This document shows, one piece after another, positions 1-7,560 of a DNA stretch of 13,481 bases. The stretch is from Treponema sp. (lineage in GTDB: Bacteria; Spirochaetota; Spirochaetia; Treponematales; Breznakiellaceae). Within the stretch, counting starts at the first letter, position 1; every line of letters begins with the position of its first letter. The stretch covers positions 1-13,481 of the forward strand of contig JAITON010000179.1 of assembly GCA_031289935.1 (NCBI GenBank), given 5' to 3'. The position numbers and the translations under genes are program-made. The notes below the pieces were generated by a model. It made no database searches. It was not told the origin of the DNA and worked only from the letters and a program-made list of their open reading frames with translations.

Positions 1-699
1 ATGCCGAGCATAAGCTCTCCGAACTGGGCTTCCATGTTTTACGGCAGCGTGCCCGTGTTGCACGGCTACACGCAAAACACGGTAAAGCCCACCTTCGATC
101 CGGTCGTCATGGATGAATACGGATACTACCCGAATGTCTTCACGCTGCTGCGGAAGATACGGCCGGCCTCTCACATAGCCGCGATATATGAATGGGGCGG
201 CATTGCCGATTTATATCCCGCCTCAGTGGCGGATTTCAATCGTGGTATCCCGGATCTTTCATCGAATCATGATTCGCTGTCGATTATAACGGATTATATC
301 GCAAGCATCAGGCACAATGATTTGACGTTTACCTTTATCCATTTTGACGGGGCCGATCACGCCGGGCACAGCATGGGGTTTAATACACGCGGCTATTATG
401 ACATGTTAGCGCGGCTCGACGGGTATATCGGGGAAATAGAGCAAAAGGTTATCGACGAAGGAATGATAGATAATACCGTTTTTATACTCTCGGCGGATCA
501 CGGCGGGATATACAAAGGCCATGGCGGAAACACGCCCGAAGAACGGCAGATCCCGCTCGTTCTATACGGGAAGAATATAGCGCCCGGTACGATTATCTCC
601 GGCGATATAAACATCTATGATATAGCGCCGACAATCTGCGCCCTATTCGGCATATCGCCGCCGCCGGTGTGGCTGGGCCGTTCTGTCCTACACTATTAG
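1..699 (+). CDS. Alkaline-phosphatase-superfamily phosphodiesterase/phosphatase, 5' end probably missing
   Basis: Metal-dependent hydrolase of the alkaline phosphatase / type I phosphodiesterase superfamily; the substrate cannot be told from sequence. Visible metal-site motifs, numbered from the first base, are DGADHAGHS (D116, D119, H120, H123), SADHGG (D166, H167) and GHGG (H174). The opening SSPNWASMFYG is the segment that in relatives follows the catalytic Thr/Ser, so S3, S5 or S6 could lie close to the nucleophile. In relatives a first metal-binding Asp and an N-terminal strand precede this segment and are absent here. The window opens exactly on this ATG, so the true start is probably upstream. 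The C-terminal part (EERQIPLVLYG, then IYDIAPTICALFGI) is the normal end of the fold, so the 3' end is complete. It faces the minus-strand operon tail to tail. Superfamily is clear; specific function is not. Confidence 0.8.
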   Translation: MPSISSPNWASMFYGSVPVLHGYTQNTVKPTFDPVVMDEYGYYPNVFTLLRKIRPASHIAAIYEWGGIADLYPASVADFNRGIPDLSSNHDSLSIITDYIASIRHNDLTFTFIHFDGADHAGHSMGFNTRGYYDMLARLDGYIGEIEQKVIDEGMIDNTVFILSADHGGIYKGHGGNTPEERQIPLVLYGKNIAPGTIISGDINIYDIAPTICALFGISPPPVWLGRSVLHY

Positions 700-716
700 A
701 CCGGGGCACACGCCCC

Positions 717-795
717 CCCTGCGCCCCGCCCCTGGGGGCCGTTTCCAGGGGCCGCCCCAGAGGGGCCGTCCCTGGGGGCCGTTCCTGGGGGAGCG
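717..795. repeat. GC-rich degenerate 13-bp tandem array
   Basis: Six head-to-tail units of 13 bp (one of 14) can be read: 717-729, 730-742, 743-755, 756-769, 770-782 and 783-795. The best-conserved form is CCCTGGGGGCCGT, present exactly at 730-742 and 770-782. CCCCTGG at 729-735 and CCAGGGG at 745-751 could pair as a 7-bp stem, but no T-run follows, so a classic terminator is not supported. The array sits between the converging phosphatase and aldo/keto reductase genes. The rest of 700-992 is GC-rich and shows no credible gene or RNA. Confidence 0.6.
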
Positions 796-992
796 CAGCC
801 CGGAGCGGCCGCATTTGGAGTTCCCCGCCAGAGCGTATCGAAGATAGCGGCGGCGGGCTCTACAAGCGCGGTTGCGTAGGGCTGTGCCCCCCACCCCGGT
901 CGGCGATATGTGCCCCGGCTACCGTGGCCGATACTTAGCCCTTCGCAGGGTCCTGGGGGGAGATGCCTGGGTTTGATGGGAGCGGCCCCCGG

Positions 993-2015
993 TTAGTTCC
1001 GGCGCGCCAGTTGGTCCCGGTAATCGGCGTAGTTTTTTTGTAACAGGACCGGTATGTCAAGACCGTAGGGGCAGCGGGACTTGCAAAGGCCGCAGCGCCG
1101 GCAGTTTTCGATCTTCGCCATCTCCTGCTGCCAGTGTTCCGAGAAGAGCTCTGTGGCGGGCATCCGGCGGAGGGCCTGGGGCATTCTGACGCACCAGTTA
1201 AGGACGATGTTCTCCGGGCAGGGGAGGCAGTAACCGCAACCCCGGCAAAAGGCCCCGGTTAAGTCCTTCCGGTCCGCCTCAATGCGGCGGCGCTGCGCTT
1301 CGGTCAGCTCCGCCGGCCCCGCCATGGCCGTGAACAGGGCGTCCAGCTCGCTTTCCCGCTGGATGCCCCAGATGGGTACCACGCCGGAATAAACCGCCAG
1401 GGAGGCACGGGCTGCGGCAATATCGGTGATGAGCCCCCCGGCAAGGGCCTTCATGGCGATAAATCCCAGCCGGTTAACGGCGCAGAGCTCTACCAGTTCA
1501 ATGTCCCGCTCACCGGAAAGATAACTTAAGGGGAATTGCAGGGTATCGTAGAGGCCGCTTTCCACGGCCTCCCGGGCGACCGGCAGCCGGTGGTTGGTGA
1601 TGCCGATAAAGCGGATCATTCCCTTTTCACGGGCCCTGAGCATGGCCTCGTAGAGCCCTGTACCGTCGCCGGGCCGGGGCATCTTTGCCGGGTTGTGGAA
1701 CTGGTAGAGGTCAATATGATCGGTCTTCAGGTTTGCGAGGCTCGTCTCCAGATCCTTCCAGAAACCTTCCGCATCCCCCGAGGGGGTTTTGCTGGCCAGG
1801 TAGTATTCCTGCCTCCTATCGGAGATGGCCGCAGCTATCTTTTCTTCGCTGTCGGTGTAGCCCCGGGCGGTATCAATAAAGTTGATCCCCCCGTCAAGAG
1901 CCCTGCGCAGTATTACTGCCGATTCGGCAAAACTGACCCGTTGAATAGGCAGCGCCCCGAAACCGTCCTTGTTTACCGATAAACCGGTACGCCCCAATAT
2001 CGTCTGCATCACCAT
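993..2015 (-). CDS. Aldo/keto reductase with C-terminal double 4Fe-4S motif
   Basis: NAD(P)H-type aldo/keto reductase barrel (about residues 1-240) followed by a ferredoxin-like tail. The catalytic tetrad is readable: D48 and Y53 (IDTARGY), K76 (LASKTP) and H107 (LYQFHNP). The tail holds two cysteine clusters, C257-C260-C263-C266 (CRGCGYCLPCP) and C305-C308-C311-C315 (CRRCGLCKSRCP), each fitting one 4Fe-4S cluster. The reductase may therefore exchange electrons with an iron-sulfur partner; the substrate is unknown. At 340 aa it is slightly shorter than many such fusions. The ATG at 2013-2015 has AGGAGGG about 7 nt upstream and overlaps the end of coaW by 7 bp, so translation is probably coupled. 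This is the last gene of the minus-strand run. I see no convincing hairpin-plus-T-run terminator after it. Confidence 0.9.
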   Translation of the reverse strand: MVMQTILGRTGLSVNKDGFGALPIQRVSFAESAVILRRALDGGINFIDTARGYTDSEEKIAAAISDRRQEYYLASKTPSGDAEGFWKDLETSLANLKTDHIDLYQFHNPAKMPRPGDGTGLYEAMLRAREKGMIRFIGITNHRLPVAREAVESGLYDTLQFPLSYLSGERDIELVELCAVNRLGFIAMKALAGGLITDIAAARASLAVYSGVVPIWGIQRESELDALFTAMAGPAELTEAQRRRIEADRKDLTGAFCRGCGYCLPCPENIVLNWCVRMPQALRRMPATELFSEHWQQEMAKIENCRRCGLCKSRCPYGLDIPVLLQKNYADYRDQLARRN

Positions 2016-2851
2016 AGACCCCCTCCTGCCGCAAGCCCCGCGCCGATGGCGGTGGTATATTCCGCGTCCGGGGGATACTCGAACTGTATTGCGTAGAGCC
2101 CCGTGATTACCTCAAGTACATTCTTGCCGATAGGGTTATTGCTGCCGCTCCCGGTAACAATAACCAGGCCGGTATCTTTACTCTTCGCCGCAAAAACGGA
2201 AAGCATCCCGATTACCTGGTAAACCATATTCACGACACCCAGGGCAATATCCTCATTCTTGGCGGTATCCAGCATCTTGCCGAAATTGGAGGCCGTAGAT
2301 TCCCGGTTAAGGAAGCTGATGTCGGTCTCCATGATATCATCCAACAGTAAGTCTACCTGTTTTAAGTTTCCCCGGCCGGCCAGTTCCATGATCTCGTTAA
2401 AATCCGACATACCCAGGAGCCGCTTCCCCAGGCCCAGGATAGTCCCCCCGCCCACCCCCGAGCCGCCGATATGGACAATGCGCCCCGGCGCGGCGTCGAT
2501 GATGGCGGTCCCGGTACCGATGTTGGTAATGATGATATTCTCCCGGTCCGCCAGAAACATGCCGCCGATACCGATGGACCGGATCTCGTCAACCTTTGAT
2601 GTGGGGATGCCGAAAATATCACTGTTCAGTTTAGAGGCCCCTACGCCGGTAATCATGATGCGCGTAATGTCTTGTATGTTAATCTTGTTCTCGATAATCA
2701 TCTTGCCAAAGGCCCCGGTGGCCGATGTTACTGCGTCGGCCGCCTTGGTCTTGACCATGTGGGTCACCCGGCTCTGGCCGCCACTCGTACCCGCGAGCTC
2801 CAGCGACACGGCCTTGGTGGTAGTACTGCCGATATCAATGCCGATAATCAT
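2009..2851 (-). CDS. coaW: Type II pantothenate kinase
   Basis: Phosphorylates pantothenate with ATP, the first step of CoA synthesis. The 280-aa protein is close in length to the Staphylococcus type II enzyme and belongs to the ASKHA fold. Motifs from the chosen start: phosphate-1 loop DIGSTTTK (6-13), TGVGASKL (68-75), VDEI (87-90, aligning with the eukaryotic PanK LDEL segment that carries the catalytic Glu), GTGTA (112-116), GGSGVGGGTILGLGKRLLG (129-147) and ASNFGKM (187-193, matching ASSFGNM of eukaryotic PanK). The frame stays open for 33 more codons upstream, but those are low-complexity and overlap the ABC gene. The ATG at 2849-2851 gives the expected N-terminus, has AGGAG at good spacing and forms an ATGA overlap with the ABC ATPase stop. 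A related BadF-type ASKHA ATPase is the main alternative, but the GGGTILGL and NFGKM matches favour PanK. Confidence 0.87.
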   Translation of the reverse strand: MIIGIDIGSTTTKAVSLELAGTSGGQSRVTHMVKTKAADAVTSATGAFGKMIIENKINIQDITRIMITGVGASKLNSDIFGIPTSKVDEIRSIGIGGMFLADRENIIITNIGTGTAIIDAAPGRIVHIGGSGVGGGTILGLGKRLLGMSDFNEIMELAGRGNLKQVDLLLDDIMETDISFLNRESTASNFGKMLDTAKNEDIALGVVNMVYQVIGMLSVFAAKSKDTGLVIVTGSGSNNPIGKNVLEVITGLYAIQFEYPPDAEYTTAIGAGLAAGGGLW

Positions 2852-3573
2852 GATTGTGCTCCTATCAGGTCCAGGTAATGCGCCACCAGGGATGGTATCT
2901 CCCGGCCGCCGCGGATATCCAGGATTCGCCCCTCGTGGATAATAATACATATATCGATAAAATGTTCAAGGAACTCGATCACGTGGCTTGACACAATCAC
3001 GGTGTTCCCCTTTTCCCGGCGCCCGGCCAGGAGTTCTTTAATCCTGATGTTGGCCATGATATCCAGGCCGTCGTTGGGCTCGTCCCAGATCAGGGTGCGG
3101 ATATCCCCCGCAAGGCCCGCTATGCTGGCCATGCTGGCGATAATCTGGGCCTTCTTCTTCATGCCCGTGGAACATTGGTCAAAGGGCTTATCCAGAAATT
3201 CCCCGGCCCCCAGCAGCCTGATAAGCTCCTCCGTGTCCGCGCTTAGTGTGCTGCCGCCGCCCCGCAGCATTGATGCCAGGAGGATGTTTTCCCGGCAGCT
3301 TAGACCCGGATACAGGTAGTCCTCTGTGGGAAGGTAGGAAATGTGCTGCCTGATCTCCTTAAAGGCCTTCTCGCCGGTCGTGGAGACGCCATCGTGGGTA
3401 ACGCTCCCCCCGGAAAGCCCGTAGAGCCCTTCAAGGCAGCGGAGCAAGGTGGTCTTCCCCGCGCCGTTAGCCCCGATGATACCGTAGACTTTCCCCGGCT
3501 CGAATTGCAGACTGATATCCCGAATACCCCCGCCGCCGGGAAATTCCTTGGAGACCCTATCGCATATAATCAT
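2848..3573 (-). CDS. ABC transporter ATP-binding protein
   Basis: Cytoplasmic ATPase subunit of an ABC-2/exporter-type transporter, 241 aa. Walker A is GANGAGKTT (34-42), Walker B is LIWDEP (161-166), the D-loop region is NDGLD and the H-loop is VSSH (H197). The signature is degenerate, STGMKKK (135-141) in place of LSGGQ. The Q-loop region reads YLPTEDY, so the usual Gln appears replaced, as in some YtrB/YxlF-like exporters. The frame is open for 27 more codons upstream, but homologous sequence begins at MIICDRVSKEF (ATG 3571-3573), which follows a purine-rich GGGGGAG closely. It overlaps the permease gene by 17 bp and coaW by 4 bp. The permease next to it is its evident partner. Cargo is unknown. 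Confidence 0.9.
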   Translation of the reverse strand: MIICDRVSKEFPGGGGIRDISLQFEPGKVYGIIGANGAGKTTLLRCLEGLYGLSGGSVTHDGVSTTGEKAFKEIRQHISYLPTEDYLYPGLSCRENILLASMLRGGGSTLSADTEELIRLLGAGEFLDKPFDQCSTGMKKKAQIIASMASIAGLAGDIRTLIWDEPNDGLDIMANIRIKELLAGRREKGNTVIVSSHVIEFLEHFIDICIIIHEGRILDIRGGREIPSLVAHYLDLIGAQS

Positions 3574-4705
3574 AGCTCCCCCGGTCCCGAAAATGAGACG
3601 GCGCCATAAGAAACAGTATGCCTGCGATAAGCAGTAACACAGGCGCCAGGGCAAGGTTCAGCCTGAAAATAGCGGCGGAAAAAACAAGGTAACCCATCCA
3701 GATCAAACCCTTAAACAGGGGATTCAAAAAGAGCAGGGCCCAGTTTATCGTTACGAGCAGATTCACGGCGATAAAGGCCGGGATGAGCAACGCCTTCCGG
3801 GGCATCTCAGGCAGGCTGATAATGATAAAGGGCAGCACGAGCGGCAGGGAGAGGCCGCCGTAGACCAGGAGACCGTCCCGGCAATAGCCCCCATAGCCTC
3901 CGCCAAAGATGGCCCGGAACTTCCAGTTGAGCCGCGCCACCGCGTCAAAGGCCCCTGTACAGGGGAGGCTTCCCAGGACCAGCATGACTGCGGCATAATT
4001 CTCAAGGCCCTCCACCGGGCCGCCCGGTCCAGGTTCGGTCCGGCGGGAAAACATATCAAAGATCAGGTACAACGATGCGGCGAAGAACACCCCGGCTTGA
4101 ATCAGGGTATCGGGGGCAAGAAACTCTGCGGCAAGGCGGTGCAACAGGGGCCGTGGGTGAGTCTTCGTCCGGTGAACCGGTCGAAGCCCGGCAAGCCTTC
4201 GGGGTTCACGCAGCAGCCTAAGACGCAGGGTCTGGGCGGCCATGCAGAGCGCAAAATCCAGGACCAGGGCCCCCAACCCCAGGGCCGCCGCTCCGCCGGG
4301 CCGGATCACGAGCACGCCGCCGAGAACCAGCAGCATGGCTACTACCACCGGTATTACCGCCCCAAGGGAGCGCAGCACCATAAAGAAGCGTCGTATTTCT
4401 GCGTTGGAATACCGGGAATTAGCATGCCGGAATACCGCTTCCCGAAGGGATGGCGCTTTAGACCAGGCTCCCGCCGCGCCGGCCAGGCTAAGGCCCCCCA
4501 GGACCACCGCAAAGACCGGGAAGCTCAGGGCCCTTCTGAGGTATATACCGTTGGCCGGGAGGACGATGCCAAGGATAAGCGCCAGGCCAATAGCGGCAAT
4601 CACGATAACCGGGGAGGTCTTGGCGGCCGCCCAGAGCCGTTTGAGAAAAAGCCTTGCCAGAAAGGCGGCCAGGACCAAGCCGCCTGAATTGCCCCGGGTC
4701 TTCAT
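3557..4705 (-). CDS. ABC transporter permease, multi-pass membrane protein
   Basis: 382-aa hydrophobic protein with roughly nine or ten predicted membrane segments (about 32-50, 61-80, 113-134, 138-157, 200-217, 237-252, 280-298, 304-326 and two between 334 and 367). A basic cytoplasmic loop around 160-190 is rich in Arg. I recognise no diagnostic motif, so the assignment rests on topology and on the tight link to the ATPase gene (17-bp overlap). Together they would form an ABC-2-like exporter or ABC membrane complex. The ATG at 4703-4705 forms an ATGA overlap with the previous gene. Only a poor Shine-Dalgarno sequence is visible, so translation is probably coupled. A divergent membrane protein of unrelated function cannot be excluded. 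Confidence 0.75.
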   Translation of the reverse strand: MKTRGNSGGLVLAAFLARLFLKRLWAAAKTSPVIVIAAIGLALILGIVLPANGIYLRRALSFPVFAVVLGGLSLAGAAGAWSKAPSLREAVFRHANSRYSNAEIRRFFMVLRSLGAVIPVVVAMLLVLGGVLVIRPGGAAALGLGALVLDFALCMAAQTLRLRLLREPRRLAGLRPVHRTKTHPRPLLHRLAAEFLAPDTLIQAGVFFAASLYLIFDMFSRRTEPGPGGPVEGLENYAAVMLVLGSLPCTGAFDAVARLNWKFRAIFGGGYGGYCRDGLLVYGGLSLPLVLPFIIISLPEMPRKALLIPAFIAVNLLVTINWALLFLNPLFKGLIWMGYLVFSAAIFRLNLALAPVLLLIAGILFLMAPSHFRDRGSYDYMR

Positions 4706-5202
4706 ACTTGCTTAATAAACAGGTCCAGGGCCTGGATCCCCAGGAGCGAGACGATGGTAACGATTGCCCCGGCAATCAGCACGCCAAGGATCACCGCCAG
4801 CATGGTAGGGCCCCGGCGGAGGCCCAGGACCCAGGCCCCCAGGGTGCCGGTCCAGGCGCCGGTTATGGGCAGCGGGACGGCCACAAAGAGGGCGATCCCG
4901 AGCCAGCCCCAGTGCTCCACACCCTTGCGCAGCTTTCCCCGGCTCCGTTCCACGAAGCGGTCAAAGAGACTGCGGTACCAGCGGAAGAAACGGTATTTCG
5001 AAAGACGCAGAAAGACTTGGTGCAGGGTCGAGAGAAATATCCAGCAGAGCGGGGCCGCCAGGGCGTTCATGGCCGTTGCAAAGGGATAGGCCCAGTACCA
5101 GGGGATGCCATGGGCCATGGCAAAGGGGATGGCCCCCCGGAGCTCCGAAATGGGCATCACCGACAGAAACGCGGTCCAGAGCAGGCTCGTAATGGCGCTC
5201 AT
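4702..5202 (-). CDS. Small multidrug export family membrane protein (COG2426-like)
   Basis: 166-aa integral membrane protein. The motif PISELRGAIP (17-26) directly after the first hydrophobic stretch, and VAVPLPITGAWTG (107-119), are typical of the Sm_multidrug_ex family (COG2426), whose substrate and mechanism are poorly defined despite the name. Hydrophobic segments lie near 3-16, 37-58, 100-128 and 132-157, and a basic amphipathic stretch at 64-95 (LRLSKYRFFRWYRSL region) separates them. Start ATG 5200-5202 has GGAAGGA a few bases upstream and an ATGA overlap with the GNAT gene; its end makes an ATGA overlap with the permease gene. Family membership is well supported; transport of drugs is only a label. 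Confidence 0.85.
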   Translation of the reverse strand: MSAITSLLWTAFLSVMPISELRGAIPFAMAHGIPWYWAYPFATAMNALAAPLCWIFLSTLHQVFLRLSKYRFFRWYRSLFDRFVERSRGKLRKGVEHWGWLGIALFVAVPLPITGAWTGTLGAWVLGLRRGPTMLAVILGVLIAGAIVTIVSLLGIQALDLFIKQV

Positions 5203-5693
5203 CTATCCTTCCCTAAGATCAGCTCCCAGTAGCCCACGTCGAGGAGCTGCCCAAACTTAGAGCCCACTTCCCGGTAATGTCCAGCCTGGCTAAAGCCGAA
5301 TTTTTCGTGGAGGGCCGTGCTCCCTTCATTGGGCAGAGTAAGGCACGAGATAAGGGCGTGGATTTCCGTCTTGCGCAGCTCTTCCAGGAGCCGCTCCATG
5401 AGCGCCGTCCCCAGGCCCCGGCCCTCCAGACCCTGCCGCAAATAGATGGACACTTCCGCAGTGTAACGGTAGGCGGCGCGCTCGTGCCAGCGGTGCGCAT
5501 AGGCGTATCCCAGCAGAGCGCCCCCTTCCTCCAGAACCAGCCAGGGATATTCGGCGCTGATTCTCGCGATGCGTTCCTCCATTTCCGCCGCCGTGGTGAG
5601 CTCCTCGTCAAAGCTGATAACCGTTTCGGTAATGTAGTAATTGTATATCTCCGCAATGGCCGCCGCGTCGCCGGGGCGCACAAATCGCAGCAT
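5199..5693 (-). CDS. GNAT N-acetyltransferase, phosphinothricin-acetyltransferase-like
   Basis: Acetyl-CoA-dependent N-acyltransferase of 164 aa. N-terminal MLRFVRPGDAAAIAEIYNYY and FDEE (28-31) match the PAT/Bar/YncA subgroup. E80 lies in AEVSIYL, where this subgroup places its catalytic Glu; QGLEGRGLG (87-95) is the CoA pyrophosphate loop; the C-terminal NEGSTALHEKFGF (122-134) is also typical. Relatives act on amino-acid analogues such as phosphinothricin or methionine sulfoximine; the real substrate here is unknown. The frame extends 36 codons further upstream, but that part lies inside the nucleotidyltransferase gene and lacks homology, so the ATG at 5691-5693 is preferred. It starts 5 nt after the stop of the preceding gene, with no strong Shine-Dalgarno visible, suggesting coupling. 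Confidence 0.88.
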   Translation of the reverse strand: MLRFVRPGDAAAIAEIYNYYITETVISFDEELTTAAEMEERIARISAEYPWLVLEEGGALLGYAYAHRWHERAAYRYTAEVSIYLRQGLEGRGLGTALMERLLEELRKTEIHALISCLTLPNEGSTALHEKFGFSQAGHYREVGSKFGQLLDVGYWELILGKDR

Positions 5694-5698
5694 GCGGC

Positions 5699-6619
5699 TC
5701 AGCGTCCCCAAAGCGCGGGCGGGTAGACTCCCTGCCGCACCAGTTCCCCGATCCGGGCGGATGCCATCTCCCGGTCCTCCCGGTAGGTAACGCCGAACCA
5801 CTCGGAATCGGCCTGGAGGACCCGGATATCCAGGAGCCCCCCCTTAACGAGCCAGTCCGCCGCCGTGGGCAGGTAGCACTCGGCCCTGGGCTCCCCGGCG
5901 GAACCCGCCAGAAAATCCTCAAAGTAGCGCCTCATGTGGGGGATGACGCTGGGAGGGAAACCCCAGAAATTCATGGACACCGGGGTTTCCCGGGCCAGTT
6001 CCTGTTTCGTGCCGTTGGCCCCGGTATTGTAGATATGCCCCTCCGCCTCCTCGGCGATGGCCTTGAGCTCGTCCACGGAACAAAGCAGACCCCTGCGGAT
6101 CTCGCAGACACCCCGGGTCACGGTACCCTGGGGGCTCAGGGTCTTGTGGAGGCTATAGGGCACGATAGCCCCCTCGACCGCCCCCGCCGGGGACGCCAGG
6201 AACTTCCCCAGGACCTCGAAAGCTGCCCGTCCGTAGAAATCATCGGCATTAAGGATGGCGAAAGGGGCGTCAATCTTATCTGCCGCGCAGAGCAGGGCGT
6301 GGGCGGTTCCCCAGGGCTTGGTCCGGCCCGCCTGACGGCTCGCCGCCAGAGCTTCCGGGGGGATCAGGCTGTCCAGGTCCTGGAAGACCAGATCCCAGGG
6401 CAGGGCGTCCCCGATCCGCTGGAGGACGATCTCCCGGAAATCCGCCTCCATATCGTGGCGGATAATAAACACCACCCGGGCAAAGCCCGCCCGTTTCGCA
6501 TCAAACACCGAATAGTCCAGGAGCGCCTCGCCACGCTGCCCAATCCGGTCCATCTGCTTGAGCCCGCCGTAGCGGCTGCCCATTCCCGCCGCCAGCACCA
6601 CTAAAACCGGTCCTTTCAT
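5699..6619 (-). CDS. NTP_transferase-type nucleotidyltransferase
   Basis: Nucleotidyltransferase of the sugar-phosphate NTP-transferase superfamily, about 306 aa. The N-terminal LAAGMGSRYGGLKQM is the pyrophosphorylase signature loop. Further motifs (numbered from the upstream ATG) are KPWGTAHAL (102-110, nucleotide site), NADDFYG (125-131, metal/catalytic Asp), SMNFWGF (216-222, sugar-binding region) and WFGVTYREDRE (275-285). It probably joins an NTP to a phosphorylated sugar or alcohol; the product is not predictable. Two consecutive ATGs (6622 and 6619) are possible. AGGAG at 6626-6630 is 3 nt from the first and 6 nt from the second, so the second is chosen. It lies 17 nt after thyX and 5 nt before the GNAT gene. 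Confidence 0.85.
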   Translation of the reverse strand: MKGPVLVVLAAGMGSRYGGLKQMDRIGQRGEALLDYSVFDAKRAGFARVVFIIRHDMEADFREIVLQRIGDALPWDLVFQDLDSLIPPEALAASRQAGRTKPWGTAHALLCAADKIDAPFAILNADDFYGRAAFEVLGKFLASPAGAVEGAIVPYSLHKTLSPQGTVTRGVCEIRRGLLCSVDELKAIAEEAEGHIYNTGANGTKQELARETPVSMNFWGFPPSVIPHMRRYFEDFLAGSAGEPRAECYLPTAADWLVKGGLLDIRVLQADSEWFGVTYREDREMASARIGELVRQGVYPPALWGR

Positions 6620-6636
6620 CATGTTCTCCTATGGTC

Positions 6637-7497
6637 CTATATTTGTCTGCCGCTCAGGAGCTTCTCCTCGAAGCGTTCCAGCGCCTTGCCCGTCAAAGCC
6701 GCTTTGCCCGTCAAAGCCAGGTTCCCCGTATCCGCCGATCCCAGCCGCCGCCGGAGTTCCGCCAGCTCCTCCCCCGAGAAGGAAACGCCCCCCAGCAGGT
6801 GCCGCTCAAAGGACTCGCAGCAACGGGGGGCCACCTTCCGGCTTATGTCCAGGAGCGCCTGGGCGTAGAGGCGGATCTCCTTCTGGGCATGGGCATCCAG
6901 GCGGAGTTCCAGAAAGTGAAAGAGGTTGTGGAGGTCGATCTGCCAGTACCACTCAGTATAGAGGGAAAGGGGCAGGTTGATCCGGGCCAGTTCCCGGGCG
7001 ATGCCCTGGCCGATAAGGCCCGTGTAAGCGGTGTAGGCCCGGCGCTGTTCCGCGCTCAGGGCCTCCCGAACCGCTTCTGCGGCGCCGGCATCCAGGGCCT
7101 CCCCACGGCCCTGCTTGTTGTCCTGGCTTTGCAGGGCGATGTCCTCCGGGGCGGGAAGGTAGAAATCGTCCTTCAGCACCGAGTAGCGGCCCGAAACCTC
7201 GTTCAGCCGGGCGGTCCGGTGGCGTATCCACTGGCGGGCTACAAAGACCGGGAGCTTTACGTGGAAGGTCAACATCACCTGTTCAAAGGGAGAAGTATGC
7301 TGATTCCGCAGGAGGTAGTCGATGAGCCCCGCGTCCTCCCGGTAGCCCTTGGTGCCGGCCCCGTAAGAGACCCGGGCGGCCTGGACCACCCGCTCGTCCC
7401 CCCCCAGATAATCGACCAGGCGGACAAAGCCCTTGTCCAGAACCGGAAATTCCTGGTCCAGAATAGCCTCCGCCGCCTCTACCACGCAATGAGCCAC
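6637..7497 (-). CDS. thyX: FAD-dependent thymidylate synthase ThyX
   Basis: Makes dTMP from dUMP using methylene-tetrahydrofolate and reduced FAD; it replaces ThyA in many anaerobes. The ThyX signature RHRTARLNEVS (92-102, RHR-x7-S) is complete and followed by GRYSVL. HTSPFEQ (67-73) is the usual FAD/dUMP-site segment, and ARINLPLSLYTEWYWQIDL (171-189) plus LFHFLELRLDAHAQKEIR give the C-terminal half of the active site. At 286 aa it is longer than the usual 220-250 aa because of a C-terminal extension (about 235-286) with a hexapeptide repeat. The start is GTG 7495-7497, the longest choice; GTG 7483-7485 is an alternative, and no strong Shine-Dalgarno is visible. It follows a long gap containing a possible promoter and a repeat array, so it may head the second part of the operon. 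Confidence 0.95.
   Translation of the reverse strand: MAHCVVEAAEAILDQEFPVLDKGFVRLVDYLGGDERVVQAARVSYGAGTKGYREDAGLIDYLLRNQHTSPFEQVMLTFHVKLPVFVARQWIRHRTARLNEVSGRYSVLKDDFYLPAPEDIALQSQDNKQGRGEALDAGAAEAVREALSAEQRRAYTAYTGLIGQGIARELARINLPLSLYTEWYWQIDLHNLFHFLELRLDAHAQKEIRLYAQALLDISRKVAPRCCESFERHLLGGVSFSGEELAELRRRLGSADTGNLALTGKAALTGKALERFEEKLLSGRQI
6685..6720. repeat. 18-bp in-frame tandem duplication inside thyX
   Basis: Two adjacent 18-bp units (6685-6702 and 6703-6720) share the 15-bp word TTGCCCGTCAAAGCC. They encode the doubled hexapeptide ALTGKA-ALTGKA near the ThyX C-terminus (261-272), outside the conserved catalytic core. The period is a multiple of three, so frame is kept. Confidence 0.75.
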
Positions 7498-7513
7498 GAT
7501 CGCCCCCGGAGAA

Positions 7514-7542
7514 ACTATAGCATAGCCGGGGATTTACGCCAA
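7514..7542 (-). promoter_or_regulatory. Possible sigma-70-type promoter for thyX
   Basis: On the minus strand, TTGGCG (7542-7537) and TATAGT (7519-7514) are separated by 17 nt. The -10 matches consensus in five of six bases and the -35 in four of six. The predicted start would be near 7507, giving a leader of about 10 nt before the GTG of thyX. It lies between the repeat array and thyX, so thyX could be transcribed independently of rpiB. This is motif matching by eye only. Confidence 0.4.
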
Positions 7543-7560
7543 GACAACCGCGCTGCGGCG

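Noticed and set aside
900..931. Inverted repeat TCGGC/GCCGA near the end of the aldo/keto reductase gene
   Set aside because: Only 5 bp with a 22-nt loop and no T-run; expected by chance at this GC content.
669..938. Small ORFs in the left intergenic region (593-814 minus, 669-938 plus, 688-894 minus)
   Set aside because: Composition is dominated by the GC-rich 13-bp repeats (Pro/Gly/Arg-rich), with no ribosome-binding site or domain pattern.
2852..2950. N-terminal extension of the pantothenate kinase
   Set aside because: The added 33 residues resemble nothing and overlap the ABC gene; the ATG at 2851 has AGGAG and begins exactly at the ASKHA core.
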